DNA from: Streptomyces sp. SID8374
GTDB lineage: Bacteria > Actinomycetota > Actinomycetes > Streptomycetales > Streptomycetaceae
Reading direction: 5' to 3'
Length of the DNA stretch: 64,000 nucleotides
NCBI RefSeq assembly: GCF_009865135.1
Contig: NZ_WWGH01000001.1
Location: forward strand, 3,906,001 to 3,970,000
Below, piece after piece: positions 35,319 to 42,337 of the stretch. A model generated the notes under the pieces. The model saw only the letters and a list, made by a program, of their open reading frames with translations. It had not been told where the DNA came from and ran no database searches. The position numbers and the translations under genes are program-made. Numbering within the stretch: position 1 is the stretch's first letter; every line of letters starts with the position of its first letter.

Positions 35319-36161
35319 GTGAGCACAGACTTTCAAAAGGCGCGGGACGCCCTCGGGGCGCGACTTCGGGAGCTTCGCACGACGGGCCCCGCAGGGCGGC
35401 TCACCGGTCCACAGCTGGCCGAACGGCTCGGCTGGCCCCACTCCAAGATCTACAAACTGGAGAACGGCCGGCAGACCGCGACCGCCGCTGACCTCCAGGC
35501 TTGGGCGGAAGCCGCGGGCCAGCCCGACGCCACATCCGAACTGCACTCGCGTCTCAATGGACTTGAGTCCCACGTACGGTCCTGGCGGCGGCAGCTCGCT
35601 ACGGGACACCGGCCGGTGCAGGACGCGATCACCGTGGAGCACGCCCGGACCGCCACCTTGTACATCTGGGAGAACAGCCTCATACCGGGGATGGTGCAGA
35701 CCCCGGACTACGCTCGCGCGGTCTTCACCCGGCACGCCCAACTGATGCGCTCCCCGAAGGACACCGAGGAGGCTGTACGGGTAAGGGTGCGGCGCCAGGA
35801 AGCGCTGTACGACTCCGGTAAACGGCACCGGATCCTTATGTGGGAGGGGGCTCTAAGGGCCCTCGTGTGTTCGCCCGCCGTGCTGGCTGCCCAACTCGAC
35901 CGGCTCGCGAGCCTGACCGGCCTGGATACCGTGGAACTGGGAATCGTGCCCTTCACCGCTCCACTCAAGATCCACCCCTCTAACGGGTTCTGGATCTACG
36001 ACGAGCGGCTGGTCATCACTGAGGACTGGCATGCGGAACTCTGGGTTGATGACACGGACAGCATCGCCGTCTACCAGCGCACGTGGAATCTCCTACGGGA
36101 ATCAGCTGTCTTCGGTACCGAGGCCCAACGAGTCATTACCCAGGTGCAGCGCTGGCTATAG
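35319..36161 (+). CDS. XRE-family regulator with DUF5753 (WhiJ-like)
   Basis: 280 residues. Helix-turn-helix at about 12-65 (GPQLAERLGWPHSKIYKLEN), followed by the DUF5753 domain (about 95-275; NSLIPGMVQTPDYARAVFT, MWEGALRALVCSPAV, LDTVELGIVPFTAP). Such proteins (e.g. WhiJ) control development genes and typically work with small partner proteins encoded next door. The likely partner is the DUF6879 gene 27 bp upstream, and the phased TGTTC sites may be its target. Confidence 0.94.
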   Translation: MSTDFQKARDALGARLRELRTTGPAGRLTGPQLAERLGWPHSKIYKLENGRQTATAADLQAWAEAAGQPDATSELHSRLNGLESHVRSWRRQLATGHRPVQDAITVEHARTATLYIWENSLIPGMVQTPDYARAVFTRHAQLMRSPKDTEEAVRVRVRRQEALYDSGKRHRILMWEGALRALVCSPAVLAAQLDRLASLTGLDTVELGIVPFTAPLKIHPSNGFWIYDERLVITEDWHAELWVDDTDSIAVYQRTWNLLRESAVFGTEAQRVITQVQRWL

Positions 36162-36265
36162 ATTTTGCGAGGGGAGAGGATACTTCCACTCGATGAAAGT
36201 TTCGGAGCCGATGGCAATCGAGCGCTTTGCCGGATCGATCACAGTTATGAACGGGGCGGCAGTCA

Positions 36266-36424
36266 TCAGGCTCCGCTTCTGATGGTGCCCAGCACCACAT
36301 CTATGCGGTCCTGCACTGCCCCGTCGTCGGTTAGTTCCCGTGCTGTCTGGCCATCTTCCAGAGTGTGAAACCGGATCTGAACCTCGCCATGTGAGCCATC
36401 CTGAATGCGGGCACTGACAGTCAT
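36266..36424 (-). CDS. Short orphan frame, 52 residues
   Basis: ATG 36424 to TGA 36266. The reading starts MTVSARIQDGSHGEVQIRFH and is followed by an acidic/polar mix and a LGTIRSGA end, with balanced composition and no low complexity. No Shine-Dalgarno; a CATACT lies 8 nt upstream. It occupies a 463-bp gap that otherwise lacks coding. Could be real but is unsupported by any recognised family. Confidence 0.4.
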   Translation of the reverse strand: MTVSARIQDGSHGEVQIRFHTLEDGQTARELTDDGAVQDRIDVVLGTIRSGA

Positions 36425-36624
36425 GCCCGACAAGTATGAGACCGCGTCGATCAGTTACTCATAGTTGCGACTTGATGTGGCTGCGCCGATCACCTGGTGC
36501 GGAATGGGTCCGCTAGGTCGGGACTCCGTGGCATCGACAGCAGCAGCCTCTGATGTCTGTGATCGGATTGGCGGTTGAGTTAAGCATTCACGCGTGACCT
36601 TGGGAGATCGAGTTGGCGTCAGTT

Positions 36625-37059
36625 CTACTCGCTCCGCACAGCCCCCGGGGGCCAACCGATTACCTCGTCGGCTTGGACGTTGCGTAGGGACGTTCCCTCG
36701 AAGCGGGCGCCTGTGATGTCCGTGGGGCCCAGGCGGGGGATGCCTGTGTTGACGCTGCTCAGTCTGGCGCCCGTCAGGTCCGTGTCGCGGAGGTCGGCGT
36801 CCCGGAGGTTGCAGCCGGCCAGGACTGCGCCGCGTAGGGAGGCTCCGCGTAGGTCTGCGCCGGTGAAGTCGCAGAACTTGAACCAACAGCCTTCCAGGGT
36901 GGCGAAGCGGAGGTCCGCGCCTGCGAACGAGCAGCGCGCGAAGCGCAGTTGGTTCGTGCGCGTTGATGCCAGGTTCTGGTGGGTAAAGTCCTCGCCGCTT
37001 ACGGCCGCGTAGCGGTGGAGCTCGGAAAGGCGTTGGCGCGCGGTCAGTGGCGTGGTCAT
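36625..37059 (-). CDS. Pentapeptide-repeat protein
   Basis: 144 residues. From about residue 38 it reads A(D/N)LXX pentapeptides: FAGADLRFATLEGCWFKFCD, then FTGADLRGASLRGAVLAGCN and DLRDTDLTGARL, forming a right-handed quadrilateral beta-helix of about 12 repeats. Relatives include gyrase-protecting MfpA/Qnr, but this one is short and soluble and its target is unknown. ATG 37059 has only a weak ribosome site. Confidence 0.9.
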   Translation of the reverse strand: MTTPLTARQRLSELHRYAAVSGEDFTHQNLASTRTNQLRFARCSFAGADLRFATLEGCWFKFCDFTGADLRGASLRGAVLAGCNLRDADLRDTDLTGARLSSVNTGIPRLGPTDITGARFEGTSLRNVQADEVIGWPPGAVRSE

Positions 37060-37338
37060 GGAGACCAGCGTCTCAGCGGGGTTCGGGGCGGCGTCGAGAT
37101 TTCGACAATTTGAGGGTTCAACAGACAGGCCCTGCGTGGGTGATCACGTGCCCCTGGAGGGGGACTTGAGGCCGTCTCGCGTTGGTTTGGGCGCCAACGT
37201 GCTCTTGCCTGCTGTACGGTGATCGTGTCATCACGCTCTGTGTGTGCGCACCCGCCTGCACATGGGGCGGCCCCCGGTGGTGTTACAGCACCTAGCCGAG
37301 GGCCTTCACCCAACTAGTGGAGATAGAGGTCCACCGGG
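37060..37338. other. Divergent spacer, pentapeptide / HTH genes
   Basis: 279 bp without a gene and with lower GC than its surroundings. CTTGCC and TACGGT near 37205-37220 look like -35/-10 boxes for the rightward HTH gene. Nothing else recognised. Confidence 0.45.
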
Positions 37339-38391
37339 ATGCTTTGGCATGCTATCGCGCCTGTTCGGCGCTACACGAAGGCCTCGCACGATGTCGTGCG
37401 TCATCCGCGTCTGTGCAGTGACGCGAAGATCTTGTTGTTGTACGTGCAGGGGTTGCCCGATGGGCAGACCCATGTGGCGTTGTCCGAGCATGGCCGGAAG
37501 CTGGGTATCAAGGGGCGTGCGTTCCAGCGGGCCAAGGAGCAGTTGGTCGTGAACGGGTTCGTTCATGAGCGGCGGGTGTCCGGTGAGCGGGGGTTGTGGG
37601 TCACCCATCAGCTCTTCTCGAATGTGCCGTTGAGTGAGGGTGATGCTCTGGTGGTGTGGCGGGATGCTGGGGAGGGGGTCCGGTCGTCGGCTCCGAGTGC
37701 GCAGTTTCCGGCCGTCGGTCAGCCGGGGGGTCGGAGCGTCGGTCATCAACTACCGGTAGACGAAGAACTGGGGGAGAACTCATCCCGCCCGCCCACCGAA
37801 CCCCCCGGCGACGATGGCGATGTGGGTGAGCTCTCGCCTCAAGAGAGCCAAGCCGAGCGGGTGTTGTTGTCGCTTCGGCACTCCCATCGGCAGCTTCACC
37901 TTGGCGTTGCTGAAGTCCGTGAGCTTGTTCCGGTGGCTGTTGAGTGGTTGCGGCGCGGGGTGTCTGCGGGGGACCTTCGGAGCGTGCTCAGCAGTGGTCT
38001 GCCGTCTGACGGTGTTCGGTGCGCTGTGAAGTTCCTCAAGCACCGGCTCGTGCAGAAGATGCCCGAAGACCCCCAGGAGCGTCAGAAGCCCTCACCTGGT
38101 CGTGAGGAGGCGCCTGCCGTCCTGCCTGCTCCGCCTCCCTACGTCGCTCCCCTGATCACCTGCCAAGGGCCCGGCGCCGAGCATGTCTTCCGGTCTTTCG
38201 ACGGCGCCACCGAGTGCCCCGACTGCCAGCAGGCCGCCGCCTGGGCCCGGTGGGCCGAACGCCGCGCCGCTGACCTCGGTATCGATCTTGCCGAAGACGC
38301 CGCCGCTGCCGTCGAGGCCGGGCGGGACCCCGACGGGTGGCGAGGGCGGCTCGCCGCCGCAGCCCGGGGTGCGGGCGGGGGCGACCAGTAG
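37339..38391 (+). CDS. HTH protein resembling replication-initiator/DnaD-like
   Basis: 350 residues from ATG 37339, with AGAGGT 8 nt upstream. Residues about 1-100 form a winged-HTH (HPRLCSDAKILLLYVQGLPD, ALSEHGRKLGIKGRAFQRAK, GFVHERRVSGERGLWVTHQL), the middle is a Pro/Gly-rich linker (about 110-170), then a helical domain and a zinc-like CxxC (ECPDCQQAAAW). Similar proteins are scattered in Streptomyces chromosomes and plasmids. No replicon or integrase is seen here, so the role is open. Confidence 0.8.
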   Translation: MLWHAIAPVRRYTKASHDVVRHPRLCSDAKILLLYVQGLPDGQTHVALSEHGRKLGIKGRAFQRAKEQLVVNGFVHERRVSGERGLWVTHQLFSNVPLSEGDALVVWRDAGEGVRSSAPSAQFPAVGQPGGRSVGHQLPVDEELGENSSRPPTEPPGDDGDVGELSPQESQAERVLLSLRHSHRQLHLGVAEVRELVPVAVEWLRRGVSAGDLRSVLSSGLPSDGVRCAVKFLKHRLVQKMPEDPQERQKPSPGREEAPAVLPAPPPYVAPLITCQGPGAEHVFRSFDGATECPDCQQAAAWARWAERRAADLGIDLAEDAAAAVEAGRDPDGWRGRLAAAARGAGGGDQ

Positions 38392-38446
38392 GGCCCCGGG
38401 GCGCAGTTGGCCGATTTCCGTCTCGGGGGGTGGCAGGGCGGACGCG

Positions 38447-38489
38447 CCTGTGCCCGGCGACGTAACGGATCTACGTCGCCGGGCACAGG
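38447..38489. terminator. Perfect 18-bp bidirectional terminator
   Basis: CCTGTGCCCGGCGACGTA (38447-38464) pairs with its exact complement at 38472-38489 across a 7-nt loop. It separates the convergent HTH and flotillin genes. Confidence 0.85.
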
Positions 38490-38528
38490 GAGCGGAGCTG
38501 ATGCGGGAAAGCGTCAGTCCGTAAAGCG

Positions 38529-39980
38529 TCAGTCCGTGATCTCGATCTGGTCCTTCTTCTTGTCCTGGGTGCCCTTCTCCGGTGTGGAGGAGGACGTGTC
38601 GGCCGGGCCGCCCGTGCGGTCCTTGAGGTTCTGGAGCAGCGAGGCCACGTCCACGCCCGTCGTGGAGCTGAGCAGCTCCACGCCCTGCGCGACGTTGTCG
38701 GTGACCGTGCGGGCCAGCTGGCTGGCGCCGTCCGTCGAGATGACCGTCAGCTTGTCGATCGCGCTCAGCGGCTCGGAGGCCTTCGCTACGACCTCCGGGA
38801 GGACCTCGACCAGCATCTGGAGGACGGCCGCGTCGCCGTACTGCGCGAACGCGTCGGCCTTCTTCTGCATGGCCTCGGCCTCGGCCGCACCCTTGGCGGC
38901 GATCGACGCGGCCTCGGCCTCACCCTCGATGCGCACCGCGTCGGCCAGTGCCGAACGGTGGAGCTTCTCACCCTGACCGGTCAGGCGCGAGCGCTCCGCG
39001 TCCGCCTCGGCCTCCTTGACCTGGGCGATGCGGCGGGCCTCCGCCTCCTGCTCCGCCTGGTAGCGGGCGGCGTCGGCGGGCTTACGGACCTTGGTGTCCA
39101 GCTCGCGGTCGGTCAGCGCGGCCTGGCGCTCGGCGACCTTCTCCTGCTCCATGAGGACTTCCTGCTGACGCGCGGCCTCGGCGAGCGGACCGGCGGCGTT
39201 GGCCTTGGCGGCCGCCGCTTCGGTCTCGGCCTTGATCTCGGCCTGCTTCAGGTAGTACGTCCGCTCGGCGATGGCGATCTCCTCGGCCGCCTTCAGCCGG
39301 GCCTGCTCCGAGGCGCGCTTGGCGATCGCCTCGGCGATGTCCGCTTCCTGCTTGGCGCGGGCGGCCTCCGGACGGCCGAGGTCCTCCAGGTAGGAGCCCT
39401 CGGTGGTGATGTCCTGGATCTGGAAGGCGTCCAGGATCAGGCCCTGGCCGGAGAGGCTGGTCTCGGCCTCCTCGGCGACCTGGCCGGCGAACGCGGCCCG
39501 GTCGCGGATGATGTCCTCGACCGACATGCGGCCGACGATCGCGCGGAGCGCTCCGGAGAGCACTTCCTGGGTGAAGCCGACGATGCCGTCCTGCTGCTGG
39601 AGGAAGCGCTGGGCGGCGGCGCGGATCGCGTCCTCGCCACCCCCGACCTTGACGATCGCGACGCCTTCGAGGTTCGACTTCACGCCGCGCAGGGTGACCG
39701 CGCCACGGACGGCGATCGGGATGTGCCGGCTGGAGAGGTCCAGGGTGAACTTCTGCTGGACGAACGGCACGACGAAGACGCCGCCACCGACGACGACCTT
39801 CTGGCCGCTGTTGTCGACGCTGGTGAGGCCGGTGACCGGGTCCGTCGACTTCTTGCCGCGGCGGCCCGTGATGATGAAGGCCTCGCTGGGGCCTGCGACC
39901 TTGTACCGCGTGATGACGACCAGGCCGAGCAGGACGAGAAGTACGACGATGCCGATGACGGCGAGTGCTACTGGACTCAT
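38529..39980 (-). CDS. Flotillin family protein (second copy, FloT-like)
   Basis: 483 residues from ATG 39980 with AGGGGGG. N-terminal hydrophobic anchor (about 3-25), SPFH domain (YKVAGPSEAFIITGRRGKKS onward, to about 200), long Ala/Glu coiled coil (KQEADIAEAIAKRASEQARL, etc., to about 420), and a C-terminal flotillin tail. Shorter and clearly distinct from the YqiK-type flotillin at 23073. Expected to form membrane scaffold cages with the NfeD-like protein encoded upstream. Confidence 0.95.
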   Translation of the reverse strand: MSPVALAVIGIVVLLVLLGLVVITRYKVAGPSEAFIITGRRGKKSTDPVTGLTSVDNSGQKVVVGGGVFVVPFVQQKFTLDLSSRHIPIAVRGAVTLRGVKSNLEGVAIVKVGGGEDAIRAAAQRFLQQQDGIVGFTQEVLSGALRAIVGRMSVEDIIRDRAAFAGQVAEEAETSLSGQGLILDAFQIQDITTEGSYLEDLGRPEAARAKQEADIAEAIAKRASEQARLKAAEEIAIAERTYYLKQAEIKAETEAAAAKANAAGPLAEAARQQEVLMEQEKVAERQAALTDRELDTKVRKPADAARYQAEQEAEARRIAQVKEAEADAERSRLTGQGEKLHRSALADAVRIEGEAEAASIAAKGAAEAEAMQKKADAFAQYGDAAVLQMLVEVLPEVVAKASEPLSAIDKLTVISTDGASQLARTVTDNVAQGVELLSSTTGVDVASLLQNLKDRTGGPADTSSSTPEKGTQDKKKDQIEITD

Positions 39981-40058
39981 ATGAGGTGTCCCCCCTGCCT
40001 CCCGGGTGGGGGACGGCAGATTGTTGTGGTGCCAGGTGCTGGTGGGGTGTGGGTGAGC

Positions 40059-40111
40059 TGGTGGTGAGTAAGGATGAGTGAGTGTGTGAGTAAGTGAGTG
40101 GATGAGGTGGT
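40059..40111. repeat. C-free GTGAG-repeat tract before second flotillin
   Basis: 53 nt without a C on the plus strand, with GTGAG at 40064, 40078, 40086 and 40094. In the mRNA this is a G-less pyrimidine/adenine tract between the NfeD-like gene and flotillin, comparable in position to the tract before the first flotillin. Confidence 0.75.
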
Positions 40112-40158
40112 CGTGGGGCTCAGGTCGCCGGGCTGGGGAGCGGTGCCGGTTCGCGTGG

Positions 40159-40668
40159 TCAGCGCTCTACCGGGCGGACGGCGACCGACGTGGTCGACAG
40201 CTCCGCCTCCACCCAGACCTCGGTGCCCCGGACGACCGGCGCCGGGGACTTGGCCGCGTACTTGACGGGCTGGCCCGCCAGCCGCAGCATCACCTCGCCG
40301 TAGCCGTCGGCCGGGATGGCCGTCACGACCGTCCCCGACGTGCCGACGAGGTCGCCGCCGCGCGGCGTGGCAGAGGTCTGGTCCCGCATCAGGGCCTTGC
40401 TGAGTTTCCAGGTCAGCCAGCCCGCGACCACACCGGCCGCGACGCCGACGACGGTGGCCACGAACGGCCCGGCACCCGTGGTGCCAAGCACGATCGCTCC
40501 GCCGAAACCGAGCATCGAGATGAAGCCGGCGATCACCGGGAGCGAGAGCAGTCCGTCGAAGAGCCCGTCGAGTACGCCGTCGAGCATCCCTTCGAGGACG
40601 CCGCCGAAGATGAGGGAAAGGGCCAGCAGGACGATTCCCGCAATGCCGAGACCGAGAAAGAAGGTCAC
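40159..40668 (-). CDS. NfeD-like membrane protein
   Basis: 169 residues from GTG 40668 with GGGGAG. Three to four TMs (about 3-24, 45-65, 68-90) and a C-terminal OB-fold (about 105-165; GTSGTVVTAIPADGYGEVML) as in short NfeD proteins. NfeD proteins pair with SPFH proteins; here the gene sits 178 bp upstream of flotillin in the same direction. Confidence 0.9.
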   Translation of the reverse strand: MTFFLGLGIAGIVLLALSLIFGGVLEGMLDGVLDGLFDGLLSLPVIAGFISMLGFGGAIVLGTTGAGPFVATVVGVAAGVVAGWLTWKLSKALMRDQTSATPRGGDLVGTSGTVVTAIPADGYGEVMLRLAGQPVKYAAKSPAPVVRGTEVWVEAELSTTSVAVRPVER

Positions 40669-40752
40669 GCGATCACTCCCCTGTTTTTCGACTTCCCCCG
40701 GGATATTTCCGTCGAACTGGCTGGATGATCCCATAGGTGGCCGGTTCGTGGC

Positions 40753-40793
40753 ACTGCCGGATCCCGGCAATCTTTACGCCGTTTTAATGCCGG
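40753..40793. promoter_or_regulatory. Palindromic element, copy 2
   Basis: ACTGCCGGA-T-CCCGGCAAT (7 of 9 arm pairs), then CTTTACGC, 7 nt, ATGCCGG: the same order and spacing as copy 1 at 26551. It lies 85-125 bp upstream of the NfeD start and covers the last codons and stop of the peroxiredoxin gene. Confidence 0.7.
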
Positions 40794-41274
40794 ACAACTG
40801 ATCGGCAAGGGTGGAAAGTGACTGGAAGGTGGCGCCCAGCAGGGCGACGTGCTTCCAGCGTAGGACGCCGTCCGGGCCGATGAGGAAGACCGCCCGCCGT
40901 ACGCCGATACCGGGGGCGGCGACCCCGTACGCCTTGGCGATCTCCCGGCCCTCGTCGGCCAGCAGCGGCATGCGGAGCCCGTAGGTGCGGGCGAACGACT
41001 CGTGGCTGTCCACACCCTGTGGACTGATTCCCCAGACCTCCGCGTCGAGGCCCTCGAAGGTCTCCATGCCCGAGGAGTACGAGCAGAGCTGCTTCGTGCA
41101 GACGCTGGTGTTGTCCCCGGGGTAGAAGGCCAGCACCAGGGCCCGGCCCCGGGCGGCGGAGAGGGTGTAGTCGCCGCGTTCGAAGGTGTCCCCGGGCACG
41201 GACGGGCCGGACAGGACACCGCCCGGGAGCGTGAAGTCCGGTGCCGGGGTGCCGAGGGGAGGTCCTGCCGCCAT
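40774..41274 (-). CDS. Peroxiredoxin (AhpC/TSA, BCP-like)
   Basis: 166 residues from ATG 41274 with AAGGAG. Thioredoxin fold; the peroxidatic Cys lies in DNTSVCTKQLC with a second Cys five residues on, as in BCP-type enzymes. The catalytic Arg/Thr surroundings (LAFYPGDNTS) are normal. Reduces peroxides using thioredoxin-like donors. The gene is immediately upstream of the NfeD/flotillin unit on the same strand. Confidence 0.93.
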   Translation of the reverse strand: MAAGPPLGTPAPDFTLPGGVLSGPSVPGDTFERGDYTLSAARGRALVLAFYPGDNTSVCTKQLCSYSSGMETFEGLDAEVWGISPQGVDSHESFARTYGLRMPLLADEGREIAKAYGVAAPGIGVRRAVFLIGPDGVLRWKHVALLGATFQSLSTLADQLSGIKTA

Positions 41275-41442
41275 GACGACTCCTTCTTATGCGTTCGTGG
41301 TACGTACATGGATGGGGGCGTGCCCGTACAGTGAACGGCACTTTCCGCCCGTTGACACGTTCGGCCCAATCCGGAACCGGGTCCGCACCGAATACGGAGG
41401 GAGCGGGACCATCGGCGCCCGCACCCGGATCTGGAGGTACGC

Positions 41443-42195
41443 GTGGCCCAACGACCGCCGTCGGCTGCGGTTCTCGTCCTGCACGGGGGCCATGAGAACG
41501 GGACGGAGCCGCCGCCCTGGGGCCCACTCAACCTCCCCGGCGTCCGCATGCGCCCCTTCGTCCGCGCCCTGCGCCGTGCCACCCGCGCACCCCGGGCCGA
41601 CGGCGACGGTGACGGTACGCAGGTCCTCGTACGGCAGGTGCGGTACGCCCACCGGGGGTGGAACGGGCCCCGCGCCGACGCCCTCCGCGACGCCCTGGCC
41701 GCGCTGGACGCCCTCGGCGAGGAGGCCGGGGACGTGCCGGTGGTCCTCCTCGGCCACTCCATGGGCGCCCGGGCCGCCCTGCGCGCCGCCGGGCACCCCC
41801 TCGTACGCGGCGTCGTCGGCCTCGCCCCCTGGTGCCCGCCGGGCGACCCGGTGACCCAGCTCGCGGGCCGCGACATCGTCCTCGTCCACAGCAGCCGGGA
41901 CCGGATCACCAGCCCCCAGGCCACCCAGTCCCTCACCGCCCGGGCCCGCCGCGCCGGCGCCCGTACCTGCATGGTCACCGTCCGGGGCGGCGACCACGCC
42001 ATGATCCGCCGCGCCCCGGCCTGGCACCGGCTCACCACCGAGCTGGTCACCGGGTTGCTGGGTACCGGCAGTCTGCCGGAGCCCGTCACCGCCGCCCTCG
42101 GGCTGCCGCGCACCGCCGAGCCCACGGAGGGCACCCTCGACCTCGACCGGCTGCGCGGCGAGCGGGGACCGGCCGGACTCCTGCCGAGTTCCTGA
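41443..42195 (+). CDS. Alpha/beta hydrolase
   Basis: 250 residues from GTG 41443, preceded by GGAGG. AVLVLHGGHENG (oxyanion region), nucleophile elbow LLGHSMGARAALRAAG with Ser at about 110, acid IVLVHSSRDRITSP and a C-terminal HAM (His) motif make a complete triad. Substrate unknown. Divergent from the peroxiredoxin gene across 168 bp. Confidence 0.9.
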   Translation: MAQRPPSAAVLVLHGGHENGTEPPPWGPLNLPGVRMRPFVRALRRATRAPRADGDGDGTQVLVRQVRYAHRGWNGPRADALRDALAALDALGEEAGDVPVVLLGHSMGARAALRAAGHPLVRGVVGLAPWCPPGDPVTQLAGRDIVLVHSSRDRITSPQATQSLTARARRAGARTCMVTVRGGDHAMIRRAPAWHRLTTELVTGLLGTGSLPEPVTAALGLPRTAEPTEGTLDLDRLRGERGPAGLLPSS

Positions 42196-42217
42196 CCCGG
42201 GGGCGCCTTGGCCCGGA

Positions 42218-42255
42218 CGTACGCGCGTACAGACACGTACGTACGCGCGTACAGA
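42218..42255. repeat. Two direct copies of a palindrome, 22 bp apart
   Basis: CGTACGCGCGTACAGA occurs at 42218 and 42240; each holds the palindrome GTACGCGCGTAC (42219-42230 and 42241-42252). The pair spans about two helical turns and lies 83 bp before the PP2C-type gene, so it may be an operator. Confidence 0.65.
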
Positions 42256-42337
42256 GGCGCCGCGCTGCGGATGCGGTGCCGGGGGCCGCCGCCCACGATG
42301 GAGTTCCGGAGGCCGATCTACGGCGGAGGAGAACCCC

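Noticed and set aside
34155-38400. Integrated plasmid or ICE
   Set aside because: AT-richer accessory genes and an HTH initiator-like protein are present, but no integrase, excisionase, transfer gene, tRNA or direct att repeats were seen.
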